This document shows, piece by piece, positions 15,688-25,461 of a DNA stretch of 50,934 bases. The stretch covers positions 1 through 50,934 of the forward strand of contig JAUIII010000005.1 in NCBI GenBank assembly GCA_030431855.1, in the 5' to 3' direction. A program made the position numbers and the translations under genes. A model generated the notes under the pieces. That model saw only the letters and a program-made list of their open reading frames with translations. It searched no databases and was not told the origin of the DNA. Position 1 is the first letter of the stretch, and every line of letters starts with the position of its first letter. The DNA comes from a bacterium (lineage in GTDB: Bacteria > Patescibacteriota > Saccharimonadia > Saccharimonadales > Saccharimonadaceae).

Positions 15688-17455
15688 TCTAGCCGAAATA
15701 CGTGAGCGCCCTGGGACGATACTTGTTCTTGGCAACTACAAACCAGGCATACAGACAACGCTTGATTTCGACTTTTTGTCTGGCAAAGACACACCTTCAA
15801 TTGTTGGAATTGTTTCTGCAAGCGCAAAGTTTCAAAAATATTTCTGGGGAAAAAACGAGGTGCTCATCCCCTGTTATCCTACCATGGCCGATGCTGCGAA
15901 AGCACTCGGTAGCGTAGACTGGATGTTTAATATCAATTCAGGCCGTCGTGCGAAGCAGTCAACAGTTGAATTTTTTGAAGCATTTCCAGAAGCATACGGA
16001 GGACATATCTTCGCAGAAGATGTACCAGAGCAGCACGCTATTGAGCTGTACGAACGGTACCAGCTTAGTGGCAAAACACTTGTTGGCACCGCAGGTGTGG
16101 GCTTTTTGGTACCTGGCTTTTTGAAACTGGGTGTCGTTGGTGGAGTTGACTGGAGGCAAGTACAGCACAATTACCTTACGCAAGCCGGTTCTGTCGCGGT
16201 GCTTTCCGCATCAGGCGGCATGATAAACGAAATCATTACTCTAGTTGCACAGTCAGGACACGCAATGAGTTTCGCGCTATGCTTTGGCGGTGACCGTTGG
16301 CCACTCACTACACCAAAAGATGCATTTCTTGCCGCTGAAGCCGACCCGAACACAACCCATATTGTGTACTATGGTGAGCTAGGCGGATACGACGAGTACG
16401 AGCTGGCCGAATTGATGAAGAACGGTGATATTACGAAACCAGTCACTTGCTATATATCAGGGGTCATAGGCGAAAACTTTGATCAGCCAGTGCAATTTGG
16501 TCATGCCAAAGCCTTGGCAGGAAACCAATCTGAAACAGCAAGCGCTAAACGCTTGGCACTTGAGGAAGCTGGTGCGACTGTTGCGAAATCAATGGTGGAA
16601 TTTAAATCATTAGTTAACAAGCTACCTAGTAGTGACATGAAGGAAGATGGTATGAGCTTAGATAACCGTAGTGCAAGTCTGTTTACTTCTACGATTTCAT
16701 CGGAAAAAGAAGATGGATACTATTTTGTCGGAGAAAGTTTACCAAAATGGGCACATGATGGTGATATTGCGATGCAAATTACCGCTGCCCTGCTGGGCAG
16801 AAAACCTCGTTCAGAGCTTACGAGTTCATTTGTAAAGACAGTATTCCTCCTCTCAGTTGACCATGGACCGCAGGTGTCGGGAGCATTAAACACCATTGTC
16901 ACTGCTCGCGCAGGCAAGGGTCTAGTCGATTCACTTGCAGCCGGTCTATTGACCATTGGGTCCCGCTTTGGTGGTGCAGTGTCAGACGCCGCAAACGAAT
17001 GGTTCAAAGGCGTATCTGAGGAGAAAAACCCCGCCGAGCACGTAGAAGCATACGCGAAAGTGAAAAAGTACATTGGAGGCATTGGCCATAAAAAATATCG
17101 CGTCGGCTTGCCCGACCCGCGTACGGAAGTGCTAGCTAGTTTCGTGAAACAGCTGCCAAATCACCCACACTACGATTACGCGAAACGCATTGAAGCAATA
17201 ACCACTGCAAAAAAAGGTTCACTTATATTAAACGTTGATGGCACCATCGCAGCACTGATGCTTGATATTCTCGAGACAGAGGAACAGTATACAAAACAGC
17301 AACTTGAAGAGCTGATAACGGCAGACTTTTTCAATGCATTGTTCGTAATACCCCGTATTGTCGGCTTTACTGCGCACTATCTCGACCAAAAAAGGCTTGA
17401 CGAAGGCCTGTTCCGTCTACCAGATAGCAATGTCCTTCTCAGCGAAAACGACTAG
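15680..17455 (+). CDS. ATP citrate lyase, CoA-ligase/citrate synthase-domain subunit
   Basis: A 591-residue protein matching the C-terminal half of ACLY. A CoA-binding domain comes first, then the ligase domain with the phospho-accepting His275 in VQFGHAKA followed by NQSETASAK. The citrate synthase-like domain has His395 (DHGPQVSG), His470 (GIGHK) and Asp520 (LNVDG), the expected catalytic residues; AHYLDQKRL near the end is also conserved. All key residues appear intact, so the enzyme should be active. It is an odd find in a genome that seems to lack a citric acid cycle, and may make acetyl-CoA or oxaloacetate from scavenged citrate. Confidence 0.92.
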   Translation: MRNLAEIRERPGTILVLGNYKPGIQTTLDFDFLSGKDTPSIVGIVSASAKFQKYFWGKNEVLIPCYPTMADAAKALGSVDWMFNINSGRRAKQSTVEFFEAFPEAYGGHIFAEDVPEQHAIELYERYQLSGKTLVGTAGVGFLVPGFLKLGVVGGVDWRQVQHNYLTQAGSVAVLSASGGMINEIITLVAQSGHAMSFALCFGGDRWPLTTPKDAFLAAEADPNTTHIVYYGELGGYDEYELAELMKNGDITKPVTCYISGVIGENFDQPVQFGHAKALAGNQSETASAKRLALEEAGATVAKSMVEFKSLVNKLPSSDMKEDGMSLDNRSASLFTSTISSEKEDGYYFVGESLPKWAHDGDIAMQITAALLGRKPRSELTSSFVKTVFLLSVDHGPQVSGALNTIVTARAGKGLVDSLAAGLLTIGSRFGGAVSDAANEWFKGVSEEKNPAEHVEAYAKVKKYIGGIGHKKYRVGLPDPRTEVLASFVKQLPNHPHYDYAKRIEAITTAKKGSLILNVDGTIAALMLDILETEEQYTKQQLEELITADFFNALFVIPRIVGFTAHYLDQKRLDEGLFRLPDSNVLLSEND

Positions 17456-17495
17456 CGATTTCACTAGTAGCACGATATACTAGAGCGTAAGCAGT

Positions 17496-19274
17496 ATGAG
17501 AATTTCTGATGTTACAGTCGAGAAGCTGCTTGAAAGAGGTGGGAAAACATCACCCGAGCAGATTGCTGAGCTAAAAGAAGCTGCGGCTCGTTCAAGGCGT
17601 CCACTACAAGAAATCGTTATACAGAAAGAAGTATTGGCCGAAAAAGAGCTAGCAACACTTTTTTCCGATTATTCTGGCATACCCTTCATCGAACTCGACC
17701 CCAAAGAGATTCCAAGCGACGTGTTAGCAAAGATACCCGAGCGTACGGCGACGCAGTATCTCGCAATCCTATTCAAAATCGATGAAGCAGGTGTTATGCA
17801 CCTAGCAATGGATGATCCCGATGACGTACAGGCCGTTGATTTTATCGAAAAACAGATTGGCGAAAATACAAAGCTCTACTTTGCGCTTCGAGATAATATT
17901 GTATCTTGTTTAGGCAATTACCACGGTGATGTTGGCGAGCAACTTAATGAAGTGATTGATGTGCAACGCGAAGATGACGGCAGTGAACAAGTTGTTTCCG
18001 AGTCAGATATCGCGGAAGACTCTCCTGTTGCTCAAACAGTCAACCTTCTACTTGAATATGCCATTCGTTCGGGAGCAAGCGACATCCACATCGAACCACG
18101 GGAGGAGTTTGTCCAAATTCGCTACCGTGTGGACGGCGTGCTAAAGGAAGTAAACAGGCTGCCGCGTAATGTGCTCGGGGCACTTATTAGTCGCATCAAG
18201 ATTCTCTCTAACCTTAAAATCGATGAGCGACGCGTACCACAGGATGGTCGTTTCAAGATAAAAGTCTCTGGTCGTCAATACGCACTCCGTGTCAGTACAC
18301 TTCCTATCTCAGACGGTGAAAAGGTCGTTATGCGTATCCTAGACGAAAGTGACCAGGCAATCAGCCTAGAAGAGCTGGGCTACTGGGGACATGCGCTTGA
18401 GGTTATACATGAATCAATGGCTGAACCAAACGGCATTGTGCTGATTACCGGCCCAACAGGTAGCGGTAAGTCTACGAGTCTATTCAGTGTACTTACTCTT
18501 TTGAATAAACCTGATATCAACATCTCTACGGTAGAAGACCCTGTTGAGTACAAGATCCGGGGAGTCAACCAAACCCAGACCAACCCGAAGGCTGGCATGA
18601 CCTTCGCGAATGGCCTCCGTGCGCTCTTGCGTCAAGATCCAAACGTCATTATGGTAGGTGAGATTCGAGACGCAGAAACAGCCGACTTGGCAGTTCAGGC
18701 AGCACTTACTGGTCACCTTGTATTCTCAACCCTACACACAAACGACGCTGCAACTAGCTTGCCTCGACTGCTAGATATGGGAATCGAGCCCTTCCTGATT
18801 GCTAGTACGATTCGCGGCGTTATTGCTCAACGCCTTGTACGAAGGCTGTGTCTTACCTGTCGACAAAACTTTGCGCCAAACGCAGAAGAATTAGCAGAGG
18901 TTGCAAAGACATTCACTATCACCCCTGAGACCATAAGCTCGCTAACCGCCCTTGAACAACAAGCTCAGCAGCAAGGCGTTGGCGGAGATACACCACTCGG
19001 AATTCAAAATGGTAACATCGCGGTCATGTGGCGTGCCAACCCTGAAGGCTGTGATGAATGTAACCATACAGGCTACAAAGGACGGGTCGGTATTTTCGAG
19101 GCACTAGACAACTCCTCTAGTGTACAAAAGCTTATTATATCCCGTGGAACTAGCGAGCAAATTACCGCGCAAGGTCGACAAGAGGGCATGATTAGTATGC
19201 ACATCGATGGACTGGTTAAGGCACTCCGCGGTGTTACGAGTCTTGAAGAAATTATTCGGGTAACAAAAGAATAG
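17496..19274 (+). CDS. pilB: PilB/GspE type IV pilus extension ATPase
   Basis: A 592-residue secretion ATPase that powers pilin polymerisation. An MshEN-type N-terminal domain (1-150) precedes the core. Walker A GPTGSGKST is at 319-327; the Asp box (TVEDPVEY), Walker B (IMVGEIRD) and His box (LHTNDA) follow. A zinc site is formed by CLTC (452-455) and CDEC (519-522), split by an insertion of about 60 residues. First gene of the pilus operon. TATACT (17476-17481) gives a leader of only about 7 nt without a Shine-Dalgarno sequence. No retraction ATPase pilT is present in the window. Confidence 0.97.
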   Translation: MRISDVTVEKLLERGGKTSPEQIAELKEAAARSRRPLQEIVIQKEVLAEKELATLFSDYSGIPFIELDPKEIPSDVLAKIPERTATQYLAILFKIDEAGVMHLAMDDPDDVQAVDFIEKQIGENTKLYFALRDNIVSCLGNYHGDVGEQLNEVIDVQREDDGSEQVVSESDIAEDSPVAQTVNLLLEYAIRSGASDIHIEPREEFVQIRYRVDGVLKEVNRLPRNVLGALISRIKILSNLKIDERRVPQDGRFKIKVSGRQYALRVSTLPISDGEKVVMRILDESDQAISLEELGYWGHALEVIHESMAEPNGIVLITGPTGSGKSTSLFSVLTLLNKPDINISTVEDPVEYKIRGVNQTQTNPKAGMTFANGLRALLRQDPNVIMVGEIRDAETADLAVQAALTGHLVFSTLHTNDAATSLPRLLDMGIEPFLIASTIRGVIAQRLVRRLCLTCRQNFAPNAEELAEVAKTFTITPETISSLTALEQQAQQQGVGGDTPLGIQNGNIAVMWRANPEGCDECNHTGYKGRVGIFEALDNSSSVQKLIISRGTSEQITAQGRQEGMISMHIDGLVKALRGVTSLEEIIRVTKE

Positions 19275-19277
19275 CTC

Positions 19278-20504
19278 ATGGCACAATTCTCATACACAGC
19301 CGTCGATCCCTCGGGCAAAACAGTACAAGGAACATTTGAAGCAGCCGAACGTGATACTGTTTTAAAGGCTCTCGCAAATCAGAACCTCAAACCGCTGTCT
19401 GTAAAAGCTCAGGGCAATGCGAAGACTGAGGGCAAGAAAGGCTTTTTCTCAAAAAATAAAGTAAAAAACGACCATTTAGTGGTATTTACTCGAGAACTAA
19501 GCGCCATGGTAAGCGCCGGGGTTCCTTTACTACGCGCACTCACCTCACTGCAAGACCATAGTGAAAGTCCTGCATTGAAGAAAGTCTTAGCAGGTATCAT
19601 TAAAGACGTCGAAGGAGGAGCTTCACTTGCTGATAGTCTGGCGAAATACCCTGAATCATTTAGTGACGTATACATCAACATGGTTCGTGCGGGCGAATCT
19701 GCCGGTATTCTTGATGAGATTTTAAAACGTGTTGCCTTCCAACAAGAAAAGAATGCCAGTATTCGGAAAAAAATAAAGAGCGCCATGACATACCCAACCG
19801 TTCTCGTTGTTATCACCGTAGGAGCGTTTTTTGGCCTAATGCTATTTGTGATACCGCAAATTGGCAAAATATTGGTTGACTTGGGCGGTCCAGACGCTCA
19901 GCTTCCCCTTCTGACTCGTGCCATGCTCGGACTGAGTAATTTCATGACAACGTATTGGTATGTTTTCCTAGCTGGTATTGGTGGAGCGGTGTTCGGCATT
20001 TCGCGGTTTCTCGCGACTCCAGAGGGAAAATTAAAGTTCCACGCGCTCCTGCTACGCTTACCTGCCGTGAAAACAATCATTATGAAAATTGCGATTGCTC
20101 GATTTGCCCGTACCTTCTCAGCCCTTATCGGTGCCGGCGTAGCTGTACTAGAGGCATTGAACGTGACGGCACACGCTGTTGGCAACAAAGTATATGAGCG
20201 TGACATCTTGGCCGCGGCGGAAGAGGTAAAAAATGGCGCAACGCTTTCATCAATCATAGAAAAAAACCCCCGCTTCCCCGCCATTGTGCCGCAGATGTTG
20301 TCTGTTGGTGAAGAAACCGGCCAGACAGACACCGTTCTGGTAAAAGTGGCAGATTTTTACGAAGAAGAAGTTGACGTGGCTATTGAAGGGCTGAGTTCCA
20401 TTATTGAGCCAGTCATGATTGTGTTTATGGGCGGTATGGTCGCGGTCATTGCAGCGAGTGTCATGTTGCCAATTGCGAGCCTTTCACAGAGCATTAAGAG
20501 TTAG
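19278..20504 (+). CDS. pilC: PilC/GspF inner-membrane platform protein
   Basis: A 408-residue polytopic platform on which PilB acts. Two GspF domains (about 70-195 and 275-397) each end in hydrophobic helices. Conserved blocks include FTRELSAMVSAGVPLL in the first domain and FARTFSALIGAGV in the second. It starts 3 nt after pilB, so the two are tightly coupled. Confidence 0.96.
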   Translation: MAQFSYTAVDPSGKTVQGTFEAAERDTVLKALANQNLKPLSVKAQGNAKTEGKKGFFSKNKVKNDHLVVFTRELSAMVSAGVPLLRALTSLQDHSESPALKKVLAGIIKDVEGGASLADSLAKYPESFSDVYINMVRAGESAGILDEILKRVAFQQEKNASIRKKIKSAMTYPTVLVVITVGAFFGLMLFVIPQIGKILVDLGGPDAQLPLLTRAMLGLSNFMTTYWYVFLAGIGGAVFGISRFLATPEGKLKFHALLLRLPAVKTIIMKIAIARFARTFSALIGAGVAVLEALNVTAHAVGNKVYERDILAAAEEVKNGATLSSIIEKNPRFPAIVPQMLSVGEETGQTDTVLVKVADFYEEEVDVAIEGLSSIIEPVMIVFMGGMVAVIAASVMLPIASLSQSIKS

Positions 20505-20565
20505 TGGTATTTCCCTGTTAGCTCCTGTATACTAAGGATAAGCGAAAACGTGGGCGAAATTATCG

Positions 20566-21618
20566 GTGGCAAAATTATTTTATAGAGACAAACCCATAAT
20601 AGGACTTGATATCAGTCAGACTGGTATGAAGCTCATGTCTATTGATGCAAAAAAATGGCTGGTTACCGGTTATGGCTCGATTGACCTCGACCCAGCCAAA
20701 GTACAGAAAAGTTTTGACGAAGATGATGGCTATCTTGCGAATAATGTAAACGCCTTGATGAAGAAGAACATACTGGGAACTTTATCTAGCAGGCAGACGG
20801 TGCTCGGCATCCCTGCCGCAAAAACCTTTACTCGCACATTTACCCTGCCTGCAAAGGCCGAGAAAACGTTGCATGACGCTATTGAGCTCGAGGTAGAGCA
20901 GTATGTGCCGGTGCCAATGAGTGCTCTGTATGTTGACTATGAGGTTATCGAGCGAAACAAGGACACCATTACCATACTCATGAGTGCCGTACCGAGAACG
21001 ATTGTTGATGCATGCATGAACGCAGCTGAAGGCGCTGGGCTCACTGTTTCTATGATAGAACCGAGTATCAATGCGGTTGCCCGGCTACTGGAAGCTACGG
21101 AGGAAGGACATTTGCCAACAGTAATCGTTGATATCGGCCCTGCGAGCACAGATATCGCAATTCTTGACGGGTCAATCCGAGTTGCTGGTGCGTTGAGTAT
21201 CGGTGGCAATACGTTCACGCTCGATATTGCCAAAAAACTACACATTCCACTTGAAAATGCGCACCAACTGAAAGTAATTAATGGCCTTAGCCCCGGTGCA
21301 CGTCAACACAAAATTACCACGGCGCTGCAACCGAGCCTTGATCACATCATTTCAGAGACCCGTAAAATAATGCGCTACTACGATGAGCGCATCGACAACC
21401 ATCGAAAACTCGAGCAGGTACTAATTGTAGGTGGTGGTGCAAATGTTCCAGGTATCGGTGACTACTTCACAAATGAGCTTGTTATGCCGTCGCGCGTAGC
21501 GAGCCCGTGGCAAAAGCTTGATTTTGGCAAGCTAAAGGAGCCAGCGAAGCACTTTAGGCCACGCTATATCACTGTGGCCGGGCTGGCAAGCGTACGACAC
21601 GAGAGGATTTGGTCGTGA
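20566..21618 (+). CDS. pilM: PilM, actin-like pilus assembly ATPase
   Basis: A 350-residue ASKHA-fold cytoplasmic protein that links PilN and PilO to the motor. GLDISQTGMKL forms the first phosphate loop, the second is around VDIGPASTDIAI, and the adenosine motif is LIVGGGANVPG. The start is GTG. TATACT (20528-20533) lies 32 nt upstream, so this gene may have its own promoter as well as read-through from pilC. Confidence 0.94.
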   Translation: MAKLFYRDKPIIGLDISQTGMKLMSIDAKKWLVTGYGSIDLDPAKVQKSFDEDDGYLANNVNALMKKNILGTLSSRQTVLGIPAAKTFTRTFTLPAKAEKTLHDAIELEVEQYVPVPMSALYVDYEVIERNKDTITILMSAVPRTIVDACMNAAEGAGLTVSMIEPSINAVARLLEATEEGHLPTVIVDIGPASTDIAILDGSIRVAGALSIGGNTFTLDIAKKLHIPLENAHQLKVINGLSPGARQHKITTALQPSLDHIISETRKIMRYYDERIDNHRKLEQVLIVGGGANVPGIGDYFTNELVMPSRVASPWQKLDFGKLKEPAKHFRPRYITVAGLASVRHERIWS

Positions 21619-22169
21619 TAAACTTACTGCCTAATGAATATAAGTCCGAGATACGCGCTGCAAGGACAAATGTGCTGATTGTACGATACATCATACTACT
21701 GCTCGCAGGCGTTGTGTTGATCGCAGGTCTTTTAGCCGCAACATACTTTTCTCTTACGCTTGCTCAAGACGCAGCAAAAGAACGGGTGGCGGAAAATGAG
21801 AAGCGAGAGGCAGAATTCGCAGATACAAAGAAAGAGGCTGATCAATTTAGGTCAGACCTGGCAATCGCCAAGGCAATTATTGATAACGAGGTGCAGTATT
21901 CAAGCCTGATTTATAAAATAAGTGCCGTATTGCCGAAAAACGTGATTCTTGATAGCTTATCGGTTGATTCTCAAACCATTGGCACCCAGGTAACATTTTC
22001 TGCAAGCGCAAAGTCGACGAATGACGCGCTGGCTTTAAAAACAGCATTTGAAAATGAAAAGGAACTATTCTCAAACGTCTACTTTGAATCCATTACATAC
22101 CAAGAAGAAGCTTCAAGCTACAAATATAAAACGAGTCTCAGTGTTGTCATCAATAAGGAGGCGTTATGA
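21615..22169 (+). CDS. pilN: PilN, pilus alignment subcomplex protein
   Basis: A 184-residue protein with the family N-terminal motif INLLPNEYK (the PilM-binding tail), one membrane helix (about 23-47), a coiled coil (about 50-85) and a small alpha/beta periplasmic-type domain. The GTG start at 21615 overlaps pilM as GTGA and gives the classic N-terminus; a TTG two codons upstream is the alternative. Confidence 0.92.
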   Translation: MINLLPNEYKSEIRAARTNVLIVRYIILLLAGVVLIAGLLAATYFSLTLAQDAAKERVAENEKREAEFADTKKEADQFRSDLAIAKAIIDNEVQYSSLIYKISAVLPKNVILDSLSVDSQTIGTQVTFSASAKSTNDALALKTAFENEKELFSNVYFESITYQEEASSYKYKTSLSVVINKEAL

Positions 22170-22807
22170 TGAATAAAATGCGTTCACGTATGAACGCTTC
22201 TATACTTCGCATCATCTTGTTTACGGCAATGCTCCTGCTCCTCGTTGCTGGTATCGGTGGTTTCGTGTTCGCAATCGGTCAGCTAAAATCATACGCCGTT
22301 GCGACGAGTGCGCTCGACGCGGAAGCAAACGCAGGAGCTGCTAATGTCCGTACCCTCCTCGCTCTACGCGTGAAGCTACTTTTACTACAGCCTGCTGTTG
22401 ATAAAGCGCATAAAATTGTCGCTGAAAGTCAGAGTTACCAATACCAAAACGAAGTCATTGCAGACCTCAGCAAGTACGCTAAAGATTCAGGGGTCTTCAT
22501 TACCGCATACGATTTCAACGCAGAGGCTAGTTCTGGCGCTGCCTCGCCAAGCACCCCTTCATCGGGCGGCGACTTGAGCGCAGTTACCATCCCAGGCCTA
22601 CCGGCTGGCGTTAAAGCAACCACGGTTAATATCTCGCTACGAAGTCCAGAAAGTTACAGTAATGTTATGAAATTTATTCAGCAAATAGAGCAAAACGTAA
22701 CAAAAATGCAAATTGGTAATATTGCACTGACAAAGAGCGATGTCGAGGGTTCATCGCAAGACAGTGTTGATTTACCATCTTTACAAATACAGGTGTATAT
22801 TCGATGA
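22166..22807 (+). CDS. pilO: PilO-like pilus alignment protein
   Basis: A 213-residue bitopic protein: a short basic tail, one membrane helix (about 12-36), a helical stretch, a Ser/Gly/Pro-rich linker (about 122-138) and a C-terminal ferredoxin-like domain in which YSNVMKFIQQIE resembles PilO. A strong AAGGAGG lies 6 nt before the start. It overlaps pilN by 4 nt. Confidence 0.85.
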   Translation: MMNKMRSRMNASILRIILFTAMLLLLVAGIGGFVFAIGQLKSYAVATSALDAEANAGAANVRTLLALRVKLLLLQPAVDKAHKIVAESQSYQYQNEVIADLSKYAKDSGVFITAYDFNAEASSGAASPSTPSSGGDLSAVTIPGLPAGVKATTVNISLRSPESYSNVMKFIQQIEQNVTKMQIGNIALTKSDVEGSSQDSVDLPSLQIQVYIR

Positions 22808-23076
22808 AATTAGATAATCTTACCATCTCTTCAATTACTCGACCAGTTGGCAACTTTGTTAAACGGTTTCACAGCATCATTTTCTTCTCTATACTCGGTG
22901 CACTTCTCATTACTGCATCTCTCGTCATTATTACCGTCATTAACGATAGTCCGGCTCCTGCCACGAGTGGTCAAATAAGCGAGAACTTCGACCAAGAAAC
23001 AATTGATAAGGTTGAAGCACTGGACCCAACAAACATCGAAAAGCCAAGTGGGCGTAATAACCCCTTTATTGAATAA
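22804..23076 (+). CDS. Small single-pass protein at the end of the pilus operon
   Basis: A 90-residue protein with a basic N-terminus, one membrane helix (about 28-49) and a short acidic, Pro/Asn-rich tail. It overlaps pilO by 4 nt. It occupies the place of pilP in canonical pilMNOPQ operons, but it has no lipoprotein Cys and no HR domain. With no outer membrane secretin expected, it may be a reduced substitute for, or addition to, the alignment complex. Not assigned to a family. Confidence 0.75.
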   Translation: MKLDNLTISSITRPVGNFVKRFHSIIFFSILGALLITASLVIITVINDSPAPATSGQISENFDQETIDKVEALDPTNIEKPSGRNNPFIE

Positions 23077-23104
23077 GGTTAGTAATGAGGTCTATACTAT
23101 ATCT

Positions 23105-23692
23105 ATGCTAATTTCTTACGACCAGCTTCTCTCTAAGCCAGTGATGAGCCTCCAGACCGGTGTAGAACTTGCACATACAAAGGCAATCTTGATTGATCCA
23201 CGTACGCTCACGATTGTTGCATATGAGCTGGATGGCAAACTACTCGACGAGCACCCTTCTTTTTTGCGTCTGGAAGATGTTCGCGAATATGGCTCTGTTG
23301 GATTTATTATCGACAGCAGCGATGAATTCGTCGGCTTAAACGACATTATTAAACTAAAGGAAGTCTACGACTTTCATTTCTCACTCTTGGGTATCGAAGT
23401 TATCGAGCAAACAGGTGCAAAACTTGGTAAAGTACAGGGATACACACTAGACGCAGGTAGTTATTCTGTACAGCAGCTGGTTGTCAAACGACCGCTATTG
23501 AAAAGCTTTAGTGAAACAGAGCTTATCATTCACCGATCTCAGATTGTTGAGGTGAACAATGAGCGTATTCTTGTTCGTTCGACTGCACACAAGCAAGAAA
23601 CCGTAGTCGAGACAAAGGTTGCCCACTATGCAAACCCATTTCGTCAATCACAAACAGCCGGTCCAGAAACAATAGAAGTTGAGGATAGATAG
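23105..23692 (+). CDS. PRC-barrel domain protein
   Basis: A 195-residue soluble protein with two PRC-barrel-like units: about 10-75 (the ILIDPRTLTIVAYEL strand pair) and about 90-165 (the GAKLGKVQGYTLD strand pair). PRC barrels bind partners such as RNA-processing or photosynthetic complexes; the target here is unknown. The start at 23105 is 6 nt after TATACT (23093-23098), predicting a leaderless message. It closes the pilus block, although its own promoter suggests an independent role. The stop codon directly abuts the recX stop. Confidence 0.82.
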   Translation: MLISYDQLLSKPVMSLQTGVELAHTKAILIDPRTLTIVAYELDGKLLDEHPSFLRLEDVREYGSVGFIIDSSDEFVGLNDIIKLKEVYDFHFSLLGIEVIEQTGAKLGKVQGYTLDAGSYSVQQLVVKRPLLKSFSETELIIHRSQIVEVNNERILVRSTAHKQETVVETKVAHYANPFRQSQTAGPETIEVEDR

Positions 23693-23701
23693 CTATCTAT
23701 C
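23684..23701. terminator. 18-bp perfect palindrome spanning two convergent stop codons
   Basis: GATAGATAG joined to its reverse complement, centred exactly between the stop codons of the PRC-barrel gene (23690-23692) and recX (23693-23695). With no loop it is a weak intrinsic terminator on its own; it could act as a bidirectional 3' end signal or a protein site. Confidence 0.4.
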
Positions 23702-24340
23702 TAGATTCGCGAGTGCTGACTTTATATCATCGTAGCGAAACCCTTGCCTCGCAAGATACTGTATCAGTTTTTCGTCATCGTACTTTTGGCGCTTCTTTGC
23801 AATTATCTTTAGTATTTCGTCGCCATCATTCCGCGACGAGGACTCAAGCGTTTCGTTGATTATGTCTTGTTCTACGCCTTTCTTTCGCAGCTCAAGAACA
23901 AGTTTTCGCACACTCGTACCTTTCCGCTGATTACGGTGGTCTACCCAGAATTGAGTAAATTTTCTGTCATCAATGTAGCCTTTCGCTTGCAGACGTTCGA
24001 ACACTCTTTCTGCGACTTCGTTACTGACACCGTCTTTAACTTTGACCTCGCCAGAACGACTCTTGTACCGCTTTGATACCGTTTTTTTCCATAGGTAGTC
24101 ACGAATTTCCCTCGCACTATGTGGTCTTAGGAGCGTATACTCTAACGCTCGCGAATACAATTTTCCAAATTGGCTTTCTGCCTCTAGCTCGGCAAGCTCT
24201 TCTTCGGTGTATTCATTACCAATCTTAACGCCTAGTTGGCTGAGCTGAAAAATATCAAGTGAAAACTTGTAGGTACCGTCAACCGACACGTTGACTCGAT
24301 CGGCATTCTTTGCTTGAACAGATATATCCGTAATTTTCAT
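23693..24340 (-). CDS. recX: RecX regulatory protein
   Basis: A 215-residue, mainly helical protein of the RecX family, which modulates RecA filaments. Three-helix repeats are visible, with hallmarks such as ALEYTLLRPHSAREI, GYIDDRKF, and the last repeat LARQGFRYDDI. It lies 13 nt after recA on the same strand, as is typical, so the two are co-transcribed. Confidence 0.93.
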   Translation of the reverse strand: MKITDISVQAKNADRVNVSVDGTYKFSLDIFQLSQLGVKIGNEYTEEELAELEAESQFGKLYSRALEYTLLRPHSAREIRDYLWKKTVSKRYKSRSGEVKVKDGVSNEVAERVFERLQAKGYIDDRKFTQFWVDHRNQRKGTSVRKLVLELRKKGVEQDIINETLESSSRNDGDEILKIIAKKRQKYDDEKLIQYLARQGFRYDDIKSALANLDR

Positions 24341-24353
24341 ACGGTACGTAGGT

Positions 24354-25391
24354 TTATGCTTCGATTTCAGCTACTTTTGCACGAACGGTCTTTTCAATTT
24401 CAGTAAGAACTTTTGGATTTTCACGGAGGTAGTCCTTCACTGCTTCACGGCCCTGACCAATCTTTTCATCTTTGTAGTCGTACCAAGCGCCACTCTTACC
24501 CACAACACCATGCAAGGCTGCAAGGTCTAGTACATCTCCAGTCTTTGAAATACCTTCGTTGTACATGATGTCAAATTCAGCAGTTCTGAATGGAGGCGCT
24601 ATTTTATTTTTAACAACCTTCACCTTCGTTCTGTTGCCAATAATATCCTCGCCAACCTTTAGCTGTCCAATTCTACGAATATCGAGACGAACAGACGCGT
24701 AAAATTTTAATGCATTTCCGCCCGTAGTTGTTTCTGGGTTACCAAACATTACACCAATCTTCATTCGGATCTGGTTGATGAAAATCACAGTTGCCTTAGA
24801 CTTATTAATGATACCTGTTAGCTTACGAAGCGCCTGACTCATGAGCCGAGCTTGCAGTCCCATGTGGCTATCGCCCATATCGCCGTCGATCTCTGCCTGT
24901 GGAACCAATGCTGCCACTGAGTCGACCACAATCAAATCAACTGCATTTGAGCGAACGAGTGTTTCAGCAATTTCAAGCGCCTGTTCACCGTTATCCGGCT
25001 GTGAAACCAGTAGGTTGTCGGTATCGACACCTAGTTTCTTCGCGTATGCAGGATCAAGAGCGTGCTCTGCATCGATAAACGCAGCAGTGCCTCCTTGTTT
25101 TTGCATTTCGGCGATTGCGTGAAGAGTAAGGGTTGTTTTTCCCGAGCTTTCAGGACCGTAAATCTCAATGATTCGGCCTTTTGGGTATCCACCACCTAGT
25201 GCAAGATCCAGCGACAGCGCGCCCGATGGGAGCAGTTCTACATCTACTTTTTTTGCTTCACCCAACTTCATAATAGATCCATCACCAAACTGTTGGGTAA
25301 TTTGGTCCATCGCTAGACCAAGTGCCTTCGCCTTGCCTTCATTGTCTGGTTTTTCAGTCGTTACTGGATTTTTTGCAGCCTTCTTTGCCAT
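24354..25391 (-). CDS. recA: RecA recombinase
   Basis: A 345-residue recombinase that pairs DNA strands in recombination and repair, and after DNA uptake. Walker [10 protein letters not shown] is at about residues 74-82, Walker B is [10 protein letters not shown], and loops L1 and L2 (around [13 protein letters not shown] and [22 protein letters not shown]) are complete. A Lys/Ala-rich N-terminal tail precedes the core. It has a Shine-Dalgarno sequence (GGGAG, 25400-25404), unlike most first genes here. No LexA box was recognised. Confidence 0.98.
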   Translation of the reverse strand: MAKKAAKNPVTTEKPDNEGKAKALGLAMDQITQQFGDGSIMKLGEAKKVDVELLPSGALSLDLALGGGYPKGRIIEIYGPESSGKTTLTLHAIAEMQKQGGTAAFIDAEHALDPAYAKKLGVDTDNLLVSQPDNGEQALEIAETLVRSNAVDLIVVDSVAALVPQAEIDGDMGDSHMGLQARLMSQALRKLTGIINKSKATVIFINQIRMKIGVMFGNPETTTGGNALKFYASVRLDIRRIGQLKVGEDIIGNRTKVKVVKNKIAPPFRTAEFDIMYNEGISKTGDVLDLAALHGVVGKSGAWYDYKDEKIGQGREAVKDYLRENPKVLTEIEKTVRAKVAEIEA

Positions 25392-25421
25392 AGTGTATTC
25401 TCCCTCTCTTTAGCTATTCCT

Positions 25422-25427
25422 ATTATA
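25422..25427 (-). promoter_or_regulatory. -10 box of recA-recX
   Basis: TATAAT on the minus strand, giving a leader of about 25 nt that carries the GGGAG ribosome site. A plus-strand TATAAT for the pilin gene lies 21 nt away (25449-25454), so the promoters are divergent. Confidence 0.6.
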
Positions 25428-25461
25428 CGTTTTATCTCCGCAATTTGCTATAATTAGTGTA

